DNA from: Lycorma delicatula
Lineage: Eukaryota; Arthropoda; Insecta; Hemiptera; Fulgoridae
DNA length: 64,000 nt
Direction: 5' to 3'
Assembly (NCBI RefSeq): GCF_047948215.1
Contig: NC_134455.1
Span: 73,495,689 to 73,559,688, forward strand
The notes beneath the pieces were generated by a model. That model searched no databases. It was not told the origin of the DNA and saw nothing but the letters and a program-made list of their open reading frames with translations. The position numbers were made by a program, and so were the translations under genes. The stretch's first letter is position 1. Each line of letters begins with the position of its first letter. Of this stretch, positions 24,238 through 35,396 are shown one piece after another.

Positions 24238-25371
24238 ATCGATGAGACCGAGAATAGATTGCCTTAGCGATCTGAAAATTGCATGGATTTTTTTCCACAC
24301 AGTAGACGTGGGAGTAGTACGTGAGATGGTGTTCACATATTTCGTCCATGAATTCCTCTTAGCGTTCAAGAAGACCCGACGGCATACCGCTCTAGCCCTG
24401 CAGTACAAATTTAGATGTTCAGTTGTAGGTCTATTATTGAATTTGCGTAGTGCCCGCCGTCGATTCCTAATAGCACATTTACAATCATCATTCCACCGTG
24501 GAACGGAAGGACGTTTAGGATTACCCGATGTTTGTGGGATATATCTGCTGGCAGTTTCAAGCATCATGGATGTAAAAGAGGATCATTGCTCAAGTATGTT
24601 CGCACCGTCGTCATACTGTAATTGGAAGGCTTTATGATATCCATCCCAATCTGCCCTTTCAACAATCCACCTCCGTGGCCTTCTCTATTTCTCGTGGTCC
24701 ATACCGAAACCAATAATAATTGGTTTGTGGTCACTGCCGTGAAAGTCAACACAAACAGACCAATCAAGATGAGGGAGTAAGTTCGGTGAGCATATGGAGA
24801 GATCGATCTTAGACATAGTACCAGATGATAAAGACATGAATGTGTGAGATCCATTATTCAGCACACAAAGGTCTAAGTCTTGTCTCTCACTGTGTACTAT
24901 ATTTCCTCGAGTGGAGCAGAAGGTCGAGCCCCAGAAAACATGGTGGGCATTGAAGTCTCCTACTATTAACGACGGAGATGGTATTTGTGTGAGGAGGTTT
25001 GAGATATCTAGAGCACTGAACTCAGTGTTCGGTGAGAGATACAGTTTGCAGATATGTAACTTGAAGGGGATAGAGATCTTTACTGCAACAGCAGGAACGA
25101 GAGTGCCCAGTTGAATCCTTGTAGCCGATACCTCATCCTTCATGAAAATAGCCACTCCACCACTCTCCCTACCGTCTACTATACAGTCGTATCTCTCACA
25201 GAAGTATCGTCTGAGTGCTATTGGGTCATGTCGTAGAAGATGAGTTTCCTGGAAACACATGATTATCGGATCTTGTACGTGCGCCAGTACTCCAATATCT
25301 TCAATGCGGGACCGTACACCTCTAACATTCCACTTAATAATGTTCATAAGGAATAAATAAAAACAAAACAA
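24238..25371 (-). pseudogene. LINE ORF2: AP-like endonuclease plus linker, broken
   Basis: The first 228 codons (25371-24688) form an apurinic-type endonuclease domain, which would nick target DNA to prime reverse transcription. Visible catalytic landmarks are N15 in IIKWNVRG, E42 in CFQETHL, D139 and N141 in VGDFNAHHVFWGS, D190 in SKIDLSIC and D214-H215 in GSDHKP. The frame then continues past a TAG (24685-24687) and one TGA just before 24567 into a linker recognised by PSVPRWNDDCKCAIRNRRRA, with no frameshift. Reading stops at about 24238 in AT-rich DNA, before any reverse-transcriptase motif. The I/Jockey-group assignment rests on the endonuclease and linker style. The domain itself keeps all its catalytic residues. 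Confidence 0.85.
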
Positions 25372-25449
25372 AAATAAGAAAAAAAAATTAATTAAAAAAA
25401 AAAATTATAATTATACTTAGGAAACCATATAAAATTTAGTTGTATGTGA

Positions 25450-25630
25450 TTCTGTTTTTCTTTTTCGTGTTCTTTAATTTAGATAACTCCGACGCCCTTG
25501 GGTCGGGAGGTTCTTCAACCATATCCTCCAGTATATGGGTGATGGTGGAGGAGACTTATGAGAATGGGATGTCGCTATTGACATCCCATTCGAGCACGTC
25601 CGTTCTCGAGCAAGACGCTGTAGTGTGATC
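25450..25630 (-). pseudogene. LINE ORF1 C-terminal remnant
   Basis: Minus-strand reading gives an acidic/Ser-rich tail (DVLEWDVNSDIPFS, stop, VSSTITHILEDMVEEPPDP) about 80-260 bp upstream of the ORF2 start, where the end of ORF1 would be expected. It is cut at 25630 by the target-site boundary, so most of ORF1 was lost by 5' truncation. Confidence 0.55.
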
Positions 25631-25642
25631 AAGAAAAGTATT
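25631..25642. repeat. Target-site duplication (right) of the I-like LINE
   Basis: aagaaaagtatt, an exact copy of 23821-23832. Confidence 0.85.
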
Positions 25643-28457
25643 ACGTTCGGGAAGAAAGAATATATAAAATTTTTACAAAAATAGGGAAAAGGGAGTGTTT
25701 TTACTGAAATAAAATGCCATATCTTTATTGCTGCATTTTAGAAAAAACGTTTTCTTAAATTTTTTTTATCGAGATCACAAATTACAAAAAAAAATTATTT
25801 TATTTCACCCCTCCCCGAAAAATAGCTATGTATATTTTTCTTTTTTTAGCTACATCTTGACTCAGAAAAGGAATTTTTTGCATCTATATTTTCTACATAA
25901 ATAGACGTTCAAAAAGCAATAAAAAGTTTTCTCCATCCCACTCCAGTAGTCTGTAGTATTATTTTTAATAAAAAAGGTTTTTTTATAATTTTATGTTAAA
26001 TTGAAATCCATTTCGCAAATTTACCGTTGCATTAAAAATGTAAAAATCTTAATTTTTTGACACCCCTTATTTTTGTTACCTACAGTATTTCTTGAAAAAA
26101 ATGTTAGCCAAAGATTTTCACTACCTAGAAAATTAAAAACTTTGTTTATATAAAATTATAGCTTTGTATTTTTAAAAAGTTATAAAAAATTATTTTTTTA
26201 AAGTTATCACTACTTAAGAAATGGATCCCGTTGACTATTGGAGCCCCTAATGTGAAAAAATATTATTTTTCAATGTAAAATTTTTAATGCTTAAAACGTA
26301 TTTTTAAAAAAAATAAAGTCAATCACTAAAATAGCTTAACATCCCTCCTGTAATGGGAAAGCTACCAAATTTATAAAAAGAAATCGAAACTTTTGTTTTA
26401 GTTTGCTTTATAATCAGTACCTTACTTTAAAATCAGTTTTAGTGAATATTTTGACCATTAAAAAACCCCATGATGCATGAGTTCCCAAGTTCTAATAAGT
26501 CGAAAACATATTTTTCGAAATTGTGATGCTGGTTATTGCTTTATTGACCATCTTATTTTAAAAAATTAAAAGATTAAAAACATAATCGAATTTGATTTAA
26601 ATCCATCTTCAATTCATTGCCGCCTTATTTTTAAAACGGAGAGATTATAGTTTCTATATAAACAATAAATGGTTCATAATAAATATATTAACGTACGAGT
26701 ATAAGTTAAAAAACTATAAGGAGATAAATGTTATAATAAGTTTGCTGTATTATTTGATCATTATCCATTATCCAAATTTTCCACATCTATTTGTAACTCT
26801 AACATACCCATATAAAAATATACAATATTCATCCACGTGTTTTAAGTACGCTCTCATTTTTACTAACCTATTAAAATATCACTCATGTTTGATCAATTTT
26901 GTCATCAACTCACCTGGCATGTTCAAACTACGACATATCCTTTTTGTAATAAATAATATAGTGTGGGTTTATCTATTTTTTAATATCGGTCTATTCGTAT
27001 GAATAAGTATATGTATATATTTATTTATATACTTACATTAAAGCACAAAGGAAACTTATACTTAATGGATAGATAAATTATTAATTATTATTAAGATGAC
27101 TAACTTTTGTAACTGAACGTAGTGAAAATGGAAGGATGCAAGCCACTGTTTTGTTTGCATTCAAGGTGATAATTATGTGGTACTAGTATTATCTGATACC
27201 CATATGGTATTTTCTGGTATCACATATTGTGTGATATTATAGTAATATTCCGACTAGCCTCTTAAGAAAAAAAGCGCGGGAATTCATAAATAGATCATTC
27301 GTTCATTGTCTGTAAACCGTGTAACATTTATATTTAAGGTGGTGAAAGAATAGCAATGACTGAAGATTCTTCACTTATCCAAGTCACTCGTGCTTTCTCA
27401 TGTCAACTCCATCTCGCCTTACTGCAATGTGTTTTCACTGCCTTTTCAAAGTCATCCCTTTTGTAAAAGCGTCATCCCTTTTTGTAATGTAAAGTATAAA
27501 TCGTGTTATTTATTTTCTCTAAAAAGCCTAAACGGCTAAACCAATTTCCGAATTTTCTTTTTTCCAATTACGATGTTAAAATACATCTTCGTAATAGTTT
27601 TAACATGGCTTTTTGCCTATTATATGTTATAATGCTGAATTATTACGTTTAAGAAGATGAAAATACTTATTCTTTTTTATTTTCAAAAATAACTAATACT
27701 GTTAACATATATTATGTTCGTAAGCTACGAAATTATATTGTTATATTTCATTTGTTTTATTTTTATTAGTTTATTGTTATATTTTATATTATTTTTTTTT
27801 AGTTATATTGTTATATTATAATATTATTATATTTCGTAAGCTACGAAAGTAGCTGATAAAAGGAAAATATTAATTTTATTTTTAAAAAAATAAGCCTAAT
27901 TCCTTATATTTTTTCAGTTTATAAAATTAAAATTTTTAAATAATTGAAACAGTATTTTCTGTTTATTTTTTTCAACTCGTTACATTTTAAAAAATTTTTT
28001 TTTATTGTGGTAGGTTTATTTATTAAGATAGTTTATTTTAGAATTTAACGTGCTTTTTAAACGTGTCTAAAATCTTGTTACAATTGTTTCTTTTAAATGA
28101 AAAGAAACTAGTTGAAAAGTATTGTTTTTTTTCAGATTTTTAAAACGAATTTTAATATTTAAATGTATAATTGCTGAACTAGTATGTTTTAAATGACAGT
28201 ATGATTTAAATATTGAAGGGATAGCAAAAAAACCACAGTCTATTTTTATATTCTTATTATGAAGTAAAATATTAAACAGTAAGTTTATGGGCAAAGATAA
28301 AATGCAACATGTTTTTAATGGATTCAATCAAGAGCTCAAATCCATAATTATTGAGCTGTTGATGAAGCAGTATATCACATGTAATAAAGCTGATCTATTA
28401 TTTATTTGAAATTAATTTTGTTAAATATTCATATATATATATATATAAATTATATTC

Positions 28458-28496
<39 letters not shown>

Positions 28497-28898
28497 AATT
28501 CATATTCATACATATATATAAATAAATGAAGCATTAGAATTACTATTAAATTCACGTCAGTCTTATTCCATCAAGAATTTTATAAAGATAACGTGTATGT
28601 TTTCATAAAAATAAAAAGTCCAGGAAAGAAAGAAGAAGCAGTAATAATATAAAAGGGTGAAAGTTGACCTGTACCTCTGGGCTTGACAGTTTGAAGCAAA
28701 CTAAAGTAACTGCATTAAACATTCAGGGACGGGATATATATACATTGCAATTACTGTCAAATATTTTATTGCAGATTCTTTTCAGAATGGTTCTTAATTT
28801 CTTTATTGTTGCAAAACATATATTTTATTAATAAAAAATAATAATATATATATATATATATATATATATGTATTATATTATATATATATTTGTATATA
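25643..28898. other. AT-rich DNA with TA microsatellites
   Basis: There is no supported gene in 3.2 kb. TA-rich microsatellites lie at 28427-28525 and 28843-28892. The open frame at 26742-27002 (86 codons) is hydrophobic, Tyr/Phe/Ile-rich and starts in low-complexity sequence; no homologous family or splice context is visible. Confidence 0.45.
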
Positions 28899-29262
28899 AG
28901 TCAATCGATGTGAACGTTCTTCAGGCGTTTCATTACAGATTACGGTTATGGATCCTTGAAAAAAGGTGTGATCTTTATTCTCGAGTCTCATTTGAAAGGG
29001 GTTTGAGGATTAAATTATGTCGAAGTTCCCTTTCAAATTGCGTTTCTTTTGACAGCTTACATTTCATGTGTTCCCGCATTTTGGACAGCCTCTGCTAATG
29101 TGTGATATCAGACTCTTGACTTCGTATCTTACGTATTCGTTCTTGGAAATCTTTACTTGTTTTGAAAGTGGCTGCTTTTTTTTCAAGAAAACATTTTTTT
29201 CTCTTACGAGCAGTTTCTTTTGTAGGCCTGCCAATATTTCCGCTTCAGTGATGGCATAAAAC
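28899..29262 (-). pseudogene. Helitron-like N-terminal remnant
   Basis: Minus-strand frames give GRPTKETARKRKKCFLEKKA, then QRLSKMREHMKCKLSKETQ with FERELR, and finally NETPEERSHRLT. This repeated Arg/Lys/Glu-rich 'ETPEER' style, with a leading GRP/TKETARKRKK, resembles the N-terminal region of proteins encoded by insect Helitron-type (Rep/helicase) elements. At least one stop and one frame change break it, and no Rep or helicase motif follows. The family call is from memory of the motif style. A host basic protein exon is possible but less likely, given the stops. Confidence 0.45.
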
Positions 29263-29404
29263 CAAAAAGAATAAAATAATTAAAAAGAAGAAAAGAATTT
29301 CAATCTGTTCCAAAAGAAAAAAAAAATTGTACTAAAAACGAAAAACTTTTTCGTTTACAAGTATTTTTTCTTGTACAGTTAATTTGGTTACCTGTACAAG
29401 ACTT

Positions 29405-29722
29405 TAACATTTTCATTGGTTCCAGTGTTATAGCCAAATAAAATTTTAATTAATGAAATATTTGGATCGCACAAGGGGAAGGCAGATCGGTTCGAATCAG
29501 ACTTCACTCCCTTTTATTTAACTATTTTTTAATTTAAATATATTGCTATATTAATAATTATTAACTTCTAATTGTAAAAAAAGTTTGACGATAAATAAGA
29601 ATTCAATATTAACAATAATAAAAAAAAATATGAAAATCTATCAGAAGTTATTAATGAGATAAAATTTTACGTACTGTTAAAAATGGGTATATGTAATTTA
29701 ATAGGCGTACAAGGAAGTCATG
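29405..29722. repeat. Dispersed non-coding repeat R2, copy B
   Basis: It matches 2405-2720 in the same orientation: the tcattggttccag block, tagccaaataaaattttaat, gaaatatttggatc, aaggggaag, gaatcagacttca, aatttaaatatattg, taataattattaac and cagaagttattaatga. Only the right half of copy A is represented. Confidence 0.75.
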
Positions 29723-31959
29723 TGGCGTCCACATTAGATTATTTCCTTTTCAGTACAATGTATATTTTTTCTCTTTAAATATAAAAAAAAAAAAAAATAC
29801 CAACATCTGAGCAGACTTAATTTACTGGTGATACCTAAAAGTTCGAATTTAATTAACTATGTAGGGTTTTATTGTAGCCTTTTATTTAACATTCATTGAT
29901 TGTAGGCTTTTATTTAACAATCATTTCTTATATACTACAAAATAAGAGATTTTACACTTGGTAGAATAAAAAATTTCTTAAATTTAAACATGTTTAAATT
30001 TAATTTAATTTAGAGTTTTGAAATTTAGTTTTATCTTTAGTAATTATGTATCAATACACATTTTGAAATTCATTAAAAAATTTCTTACAGTTCAAATATA
30101 TTTTATAAAATGCAATTATCTGTCCGAGTATAAATCAAAATTTCCATGCATTTGTTCATTTGTATCGATGTTTGCTTAAAATCTTAACATGAAATTCTAC
30201 ATTTTTTCTTCTGAGAGAAATTAAAATTGTTACTTAATAGTATAAATCTGATAAAACATGTAAAATATTTACAAAATACTATGTAGTTTGTTTTACAATA
30301 TTTCGGTAAAAAGGTTAACGATCGTCTTACTGCGGATCAACCCCAATCGTCTTCATTGTTTACCGTAACTACGGGAAACGCACACCCTTACCATCAACCT
30401 CTCTTGTGTTTTCTTATGGTAATAAACTGATGAAATTAGTTTTAAATACAACATTTGTATCTACTTGTTACTTTTAACACCCTTCTGGTTTACGGTAAGA
30501 AGATGAGTGTTAAAAAAATTAATAAAAAAGTTTTACATAGAAGAGAAAATCTTTAGTATTGTTTATAAAAAAATTTAAGAAACGTTATGATAAAAATAAA
30601 TGTGATTTATGGCCTAGTCTAAAGTTTTTTTTACAATCCATATTTAAAAAAAAAGCAGAAATAGTTAAAAGAAAGAAGAAAAAGCTTCAACGTAACATGC
30701 AAGTCGTGCAGACACGTATTATGCCTAACACGTAATAAAACGTATTCAGCAGAATAATAGAATACATTAATTAAAAAAAAGAAGTTTTTTTGACAGGTTA
30801 TGAATTTATTAACGAAACCCTGTTAAAAATATAAAAACTTTTATTTGTAGTTCTCAAATCGCTAGCATTAATCGACCCTTATCCTTCAACATGTGACATT
30901 ATATCTTAATTTATATACGAGTATTGTAAAATAGATACTTTGTATTGTAAAAAGCAAGTAAAAAGAGAAACAAGTACGTGTGACAAAAAGTTTATAAAAT
31001 TACGCCAATATATCTATATAAAGTGTAACTAAACTATCTTTACAGTGAATAGGGTAAAAACACAAATGTATGAAATCTGCGGGATTTATTTTAGAATAAA
31101 AATTAACTTTAAAAACGAAAGAAAATTTAAAAATCTTGACTCTTTTCTGGGAAGTGCATCGCTAATATATTTCGATCTATTTAAAAATTTTTAATATATT
31201 TATAAATCAGGGTCAACGTTGGACAATTCGCTTCTTCGGTTAATTTATTTTCATCACTAGGATTTTAGAATTATCGTATATTGTGCCGATCGTGATTCCA
31301 TAAGCCATTGTTGAAGAGTCTTAAGCATTTTTTAGGATAATTGAAATATTTCAAGGCTAGTTAGGTGCGGATTTATTTCCGCAAAGTATTAATTCTAAAC
31401 TTCCAGACCAGCTTTAATAAATAATTATTTTAGAAAATAAATTTTCAATTTAAGCTGCATTTTATTGCAAATTACCCAAAACTGCTGATTCAGTTCCATT
31501 TTAAGTTGTTTTCAACACATGTGTTTCTACCATATCTTTTCCCTGAAAAATGCTTTAAATTTTTTTTTTTAATTCTGAAATATTCTTGAGATTTAAGTTT
31601 AAAATTAGTCATTTGTACGCTTTTTAAAATAAAGATTGCATGAGCCGAATTATCTTTACCTTTCTATTTTTACCCGCGTATGTTAAGATTAAATGAATGT
31701 AGAGGTTTTAAAAGTTCTTTTCGGTAATACGGTATTGTATAGTATTCTTAAATCATCCGAAAAAGTCACCATCATAGTTAATTAATTTTATGGAAGGTCA
31801 GCGATTTGGATTTTATGTAACATAGTCTATAAATCATTGCTTGAGGAATTCCAGAATTTATAGTAACAGAAATTGAAAAATTCACTATTAAATTAAGTGC
31901 TGTAATCTCAAACAGTGGTTTTTTACAGTCCCGGCTATCACTCTATTGCTGCAACAGCA
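29723..31959. other. AT-rich DNA, nothing recognised
   Basis: No gene or repeat could be confirmed. The patch at 30315-30415 is less AT-rich (cttactgcggatcaacccc, acgggaaacgcacaccc), but it has no open frame of note. Confidence 0.4.
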
Positions 31960-32430
31960 ACGTAGCTATAAAGGACAAGTATAGCGATCGACAAAGATTT
32001 TGATTATCGGGATTTTTGTCGATGTTTCAAGACTATTTCATTTTAAAAAAATACAAAAATATAGGGATTTTTGGAAGATGTATGTATGTACTTGATGGCC
32101 TGTATATTGATTATTTCGGACTAGGTCAACATGTTTTTGAAAATGGTTTAAAAACGTTCTGTATATGAGGCATTGATAGCATTAAATTTTGGGAAAATTT
32201 AAAATAGAGGAAAAAGTAGTTTTCGCCATTTTTAATTCTTTAATTTTTGTATAGAGGCCGTAAAAGTTGAACTTTACTACGATGAAAATATTTAAGTTAT
32301 TTAAAATTTCAAAGTTTTAAATCGATCAAATTTAAGGATGGGAGAATATTAAATATTATTTCTCAACAGTTTTAACTGATATCTTAAAAACGCTGACCAT
32401 AAAAGTTGAAATTCGGCCCAAATATCTCAC
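31960..32430 (+). repeat. Diverged member of the R5 repeat family
   Basis: It has gacaagtatagcgatcgaca near the start, a gatgtatgtatgtac block, a gactaggtcaacatg block and a tatatgaggcattgat block, in the order expected from the R5 copies at 4.5 and 5.8 kb. The last block is shared exactly with 6095-6110. Confidence 0.5.
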
Positions 32431-32620
32431 TATATCTTATATATAAAGCCGAAAGTTTTTCCCTGTCTGTTGTTTGTTTGTTTTGGTATTACGCAAGAAC
32501 CAACCGACCGATTGCTTTCAGATTTCCAGGATACAGTCGTGTTATCTCAGGGGAGGTTTTAAGCCGTAGATAGAGCTCCTAGCCCGCTTGCGGGTGAAGT
32601 TGTGAATTAAAAATATTCAT
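32431..32620 (+). mobile_element. Helitron-like 5' end (tentative)
   Basis: tcttatatataaagccgaaa followed by tccctgtctgttgtttgttt is the kind of 5' start seen in non-autonomous Helitron-like elements, which begin with TC and an AT-rich stretch. It continues with accaaccgaccgattgcttt and ends near agcccgcttgcgggtg, a short GC hairpin. No target duplication is expected for Helitrons. Confidence 0.35.
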
Positions 32621-32736
32621 TAAAGAAAAAAAATCAATCCTTTTACTTCATTACTGTACTTATGTCACCATGAATTTTTCGTCGTCAAAGGTGTGCACTT
32701 TAGTTACCTTAGTTACTACTATTCTATCTTTTGTAA

Positions 32737-33030
32737 TTTAGTTTCTTTTTCAGGTTTCTATAAAGCCTGTATTATTCTTACAATTATGTAGATAATGAAC
32801 ACTGCGGGGAACCGGGGACGGAGCCGTCTGGTTAGACGGGAACGAAGCGAAGCGAACTCTGCGGCCCTAGGATAGGCTCGGTGTCTGGGAGATCCCGGGG
32901 AGCCCTTGTATCTCCTCGGGTTCACCTGGGCCCCGGGGTCTAGAGAGTGGAGTATATATATATATATTTACTCCGGCTAGTGTGTATATATATAAATATA
33001 TATATATATTCCCAGATTTGGCCAGTTTTT
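32737..33030. repeat. GC-rich dispersed repeat, copy B
   Basis: This is the partner of 1-310. Shared blocks are tttagtttctttttcag, ctataaa, cggagcc, tagacgggaacg, gcgaagcga, ctctgcgg, ggataggc and a final ggccagtt. A TA microsatellite at about 32951-33009 is specific to this copy. It begins about 115 bp after the Helitron-like start at 32431, so both could be parts of one element. Confidence 0.55.
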
Positions 33031-34191
33031 CTATCCCATTGCATAGGGAGACACCCTCCTCCAATAAGGAGGACCCCTATTTTTCTTTTTACTAACTGTA
33101 TTTTTTTAGACAATGAAAAATATTGAACCAAATTGGGACTTCTTATTGAAGTAAATAATTACTTCAATATATAAATATTTAAACCGCAAAAAACAGGGGG
33201 CTGAATGGAATCGATAATTAAAATATTAATTTTTTACTGTAATTTCCAAGATTGTAAATCTAACTGCATCTAGTATTAATGGGTACTTTTTAAAGAAAGG
33301 AATCAAAGAGTACACTACTTTAGATAAAAATCTATTTTATATTTCTGATTCTTCTCAAGGTATGACAGTTATTAAAAATTTATCAGGTAGCTGTCGAAAA
33401 GGGGATCAAATCGGAGCGAAATTTTGTTGTTGGTTATTTTTATATTTTTCTCAATTGAACTCTAAATATTTGCATAATTTATGACATTAATATATAAAAA
33501 CCTTATGTCGTATTTGAAATAAAATTTAGTCAACGGCAAAGGTGTAAAAGTATGCAATTCTTTGCCGGGTTTTTTCCTTTGCTTTTCTAGAAGAAGAACA
33601 AAATTTAAATTTATTTTTAAATTTACTTTAAATTTTGTCCTCTGCTCATTTTCTTTATTTACTTATTTAATAAATACCATATTTATTTTTCTTAATTTGT
33701 TAATATTTTCATTATTATTTGTAATAAATAATCTTATTAGATATTTATTATATATCTTTCGACATATTAATTTATCTCTCAAATTAAATACTGTTAACGT
33801 AAAAGATACAATATTAATGTTTTTTAAATCCTCTTTTCAAGCATAATTACTTACCACACCTGGATAATCAAATAAATTTTACTTTTTTGTTGGAAAAAAA
33901 TAAAATAAGTATAATCGATTGCGTTATATTTTTTAGATTTATATTATTTAGTGTCACACTTAAGCGATTGAGACAAATTGATTAATACCTTGTCATGAAA
34001 AACTACTTCAATCAAAAAATAAGCCGAAAAACACATTTATTTTTCGTGTCATGTTTGGATAATAATGAGTTAAGCTACGAGAAGTTTACGCATATGTTGT
34101 TACGATATTGTGTAATTTTCAAAGTAAAGCATTTATTTTAAACCTGATATTTCATAAAATTTATTCATTATTATTTTAACTATTATTTAGT
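33031..34191. other. AT-rich DNA, nothing recognised
   Basis: The 94-codon open frame at 33562-33846 is Phe/Leu/Asn-rich and low in complexity. No family is recognised and I do not accept it as a gene. Confidence 0.4.
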
Positions 34192-34462
34192 TTCAAATCA
34201 GCTGATTTGGAAGTCGAGAGTTCTAGCGTTCAAGTCCTAGTAAAGCCAGATATTTTTACACGGATTTGAATACTAGATCGTGGATACCGGTGTTCTTTGG
34301 TGGTTGGGTTTCAATTAACCACACATCTCAGGAATGGTCGAACTGAGACTGTACAAGACTACACTTCATTTACACTCATTACATATCATCCTCATTCATC
34401 CTCTGAAGAATTATATTAACGGTAGTTACCGGAGGCTAAACAGGAAAAGAGAGAGAGAGAGG
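34192..34462 (+). mobile_element. SINE-A, lacking the A-box end
   Basis: It starts at aaatcagctgatttggaagt and keeps the B box gcgttcaagtcctagt, the whole body and the tail aggctaaacaggaaaagag with a GA repeat. It lies at the 3' side of the decayed gene on the minus strand at 34466-34960. Confidence 0.85.
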
Positions 34463-34465
34463 TGT

Positions 34466-34960
34466 AAATCCATGAAATAAATTTTTAAGGACATATTACA
34501 CCCCGTATCTTTGTATGACTATAATAATTCACCCACAATTTCACTGAAGTTGAGGGATTTATGATTTCCTGAGACTTTTTGCATAGTACTTTTAAATGAC
34601 TTCAATGCTGATTTTTGACTTGGCTTAACGTTTCTTCAAATTGTCCCGTATCTAATGAAAGTTCTTATTTGGGAACCCAGAAATATTCCTTCCCTGATAT
34701 TAGAGTAGCAGATCAGGAAATTTGTTTTTTAAAAAATTAGCACCATTGTCTTAACAAAGATTTTTTAAAAGCTCTAATTTTTTGTGAAAAGGAGTATAAA
34801 CAATCTTTTCTAAGCTAACTGGCGGCGGCATATTCAACACTTTTATGTCCGGGCGTAGTACTTCACACTTTGGCCGTTCTTTCCTAATATAATGATTTGT
34901 CTGATGCCTGCTGTTCCATTTGCACCCTTTGATGCGGAAAAAATTACGTGGAGTTTGAGT
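34466..34960 (-). pseudogene. Uncharacterised Cys-rich multicopy gene, copy 2, C-terminal part
   Basis: On the minus strand one frame reads WNSRHQTNHYIRKERPKCEV, followed by PPPVSLEKIVYTPFHKKLEL. Further on, in other frames, come REGIFLGSQIRTFIR, SGNHKSLNFSEIVGELL, SYKDTGCNMSLKIYF and MDLHL. These pieces keep the order I remember for the family to which copy 1 (15585-16562) belongs, and they cover the part that follows copy 1's last readable segment. Several stops and frameshifts are present. The N-terminal half of this copy lies at 37432-37925, on the far side of an R1-like LINE. The function is unknown. Confidence 0.55.
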
Positions 34961-35396
34961 CTCTCTATCTGTGTTTTGAGCTGCAGTCGTGTGTGTACCT
35001 TCTCCAGTTCCTAGCAATTGAATTGAGTGCTTTATCAACGGTAGCATCAAATTTAAACTCGTCGTTCTTGATCCACGAAGTGTTAGGTGGAAAAATTTGT
35101 TCGGGCACCCGAACAGCTGCGTGGCGATAAGGTGGCAACGACAATTGGTCGTAAGTCCCCGTTACAAGTAAAGGGTTCCTCCTTAGTCCTACTAGCAGGG
35201 CAGTAATCTGAGGTTACGTGCTGTACTTTTCAGTATTACATTTACTGATCCAATAGCGGCAAAGAGGTGCATAGAGTGACCGGAGAATATCTGTCTCCGG
35301 CTGCCCGGACAGTTGTCACATACGTGGGCTTGTCCAATTTAGCTGATAGGTAAACAGCGACAGTATCATTAGTCCTGCAAGTAGAAATCTTCAGCC

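Larger units (their letters stand above)
23833..25630 (-). mobile_element. I-like LINE copy, 5'-truncated and internally deleted
   Basis: The element is bounded by the 12-bp duplication aagaaaagtatt. Its 3' end is a poly(A) on the minus strand (poly(T) at about 23832-23846), preceded by a 3' region that reads gataacgcccaggcgttttt on the minus strand. Going 5' (to higher coordinates) there is the endonuclease part of ORF2 (24238-25371) and then the C-terminal end of ORF1 up to 25630. The reverse transcriptase and most of ORF2 are missing between about 24237 and the 3' region. A full-length element of this type would be several kb, against 1.8 kb here. Confidence 0.85.

Noticed and set aside
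24242..24637. 131-codon plus-strand frame
   Set aside because: It is the antisense shadow of the LINE ORF2 linker, which has clear family motifs on the minus strand.
28427..28525. CRISPR-like or satellite array
   Set aside because: It is an alternating TA microsatellite without spacers or a complex repeat unit.
33562..33846. 94-codon hydrophobic frame, possible membrane protein
   Set aside because: Low-complexity Phe/Leu/Asn composition from AT-rich DNA; no supporting context.
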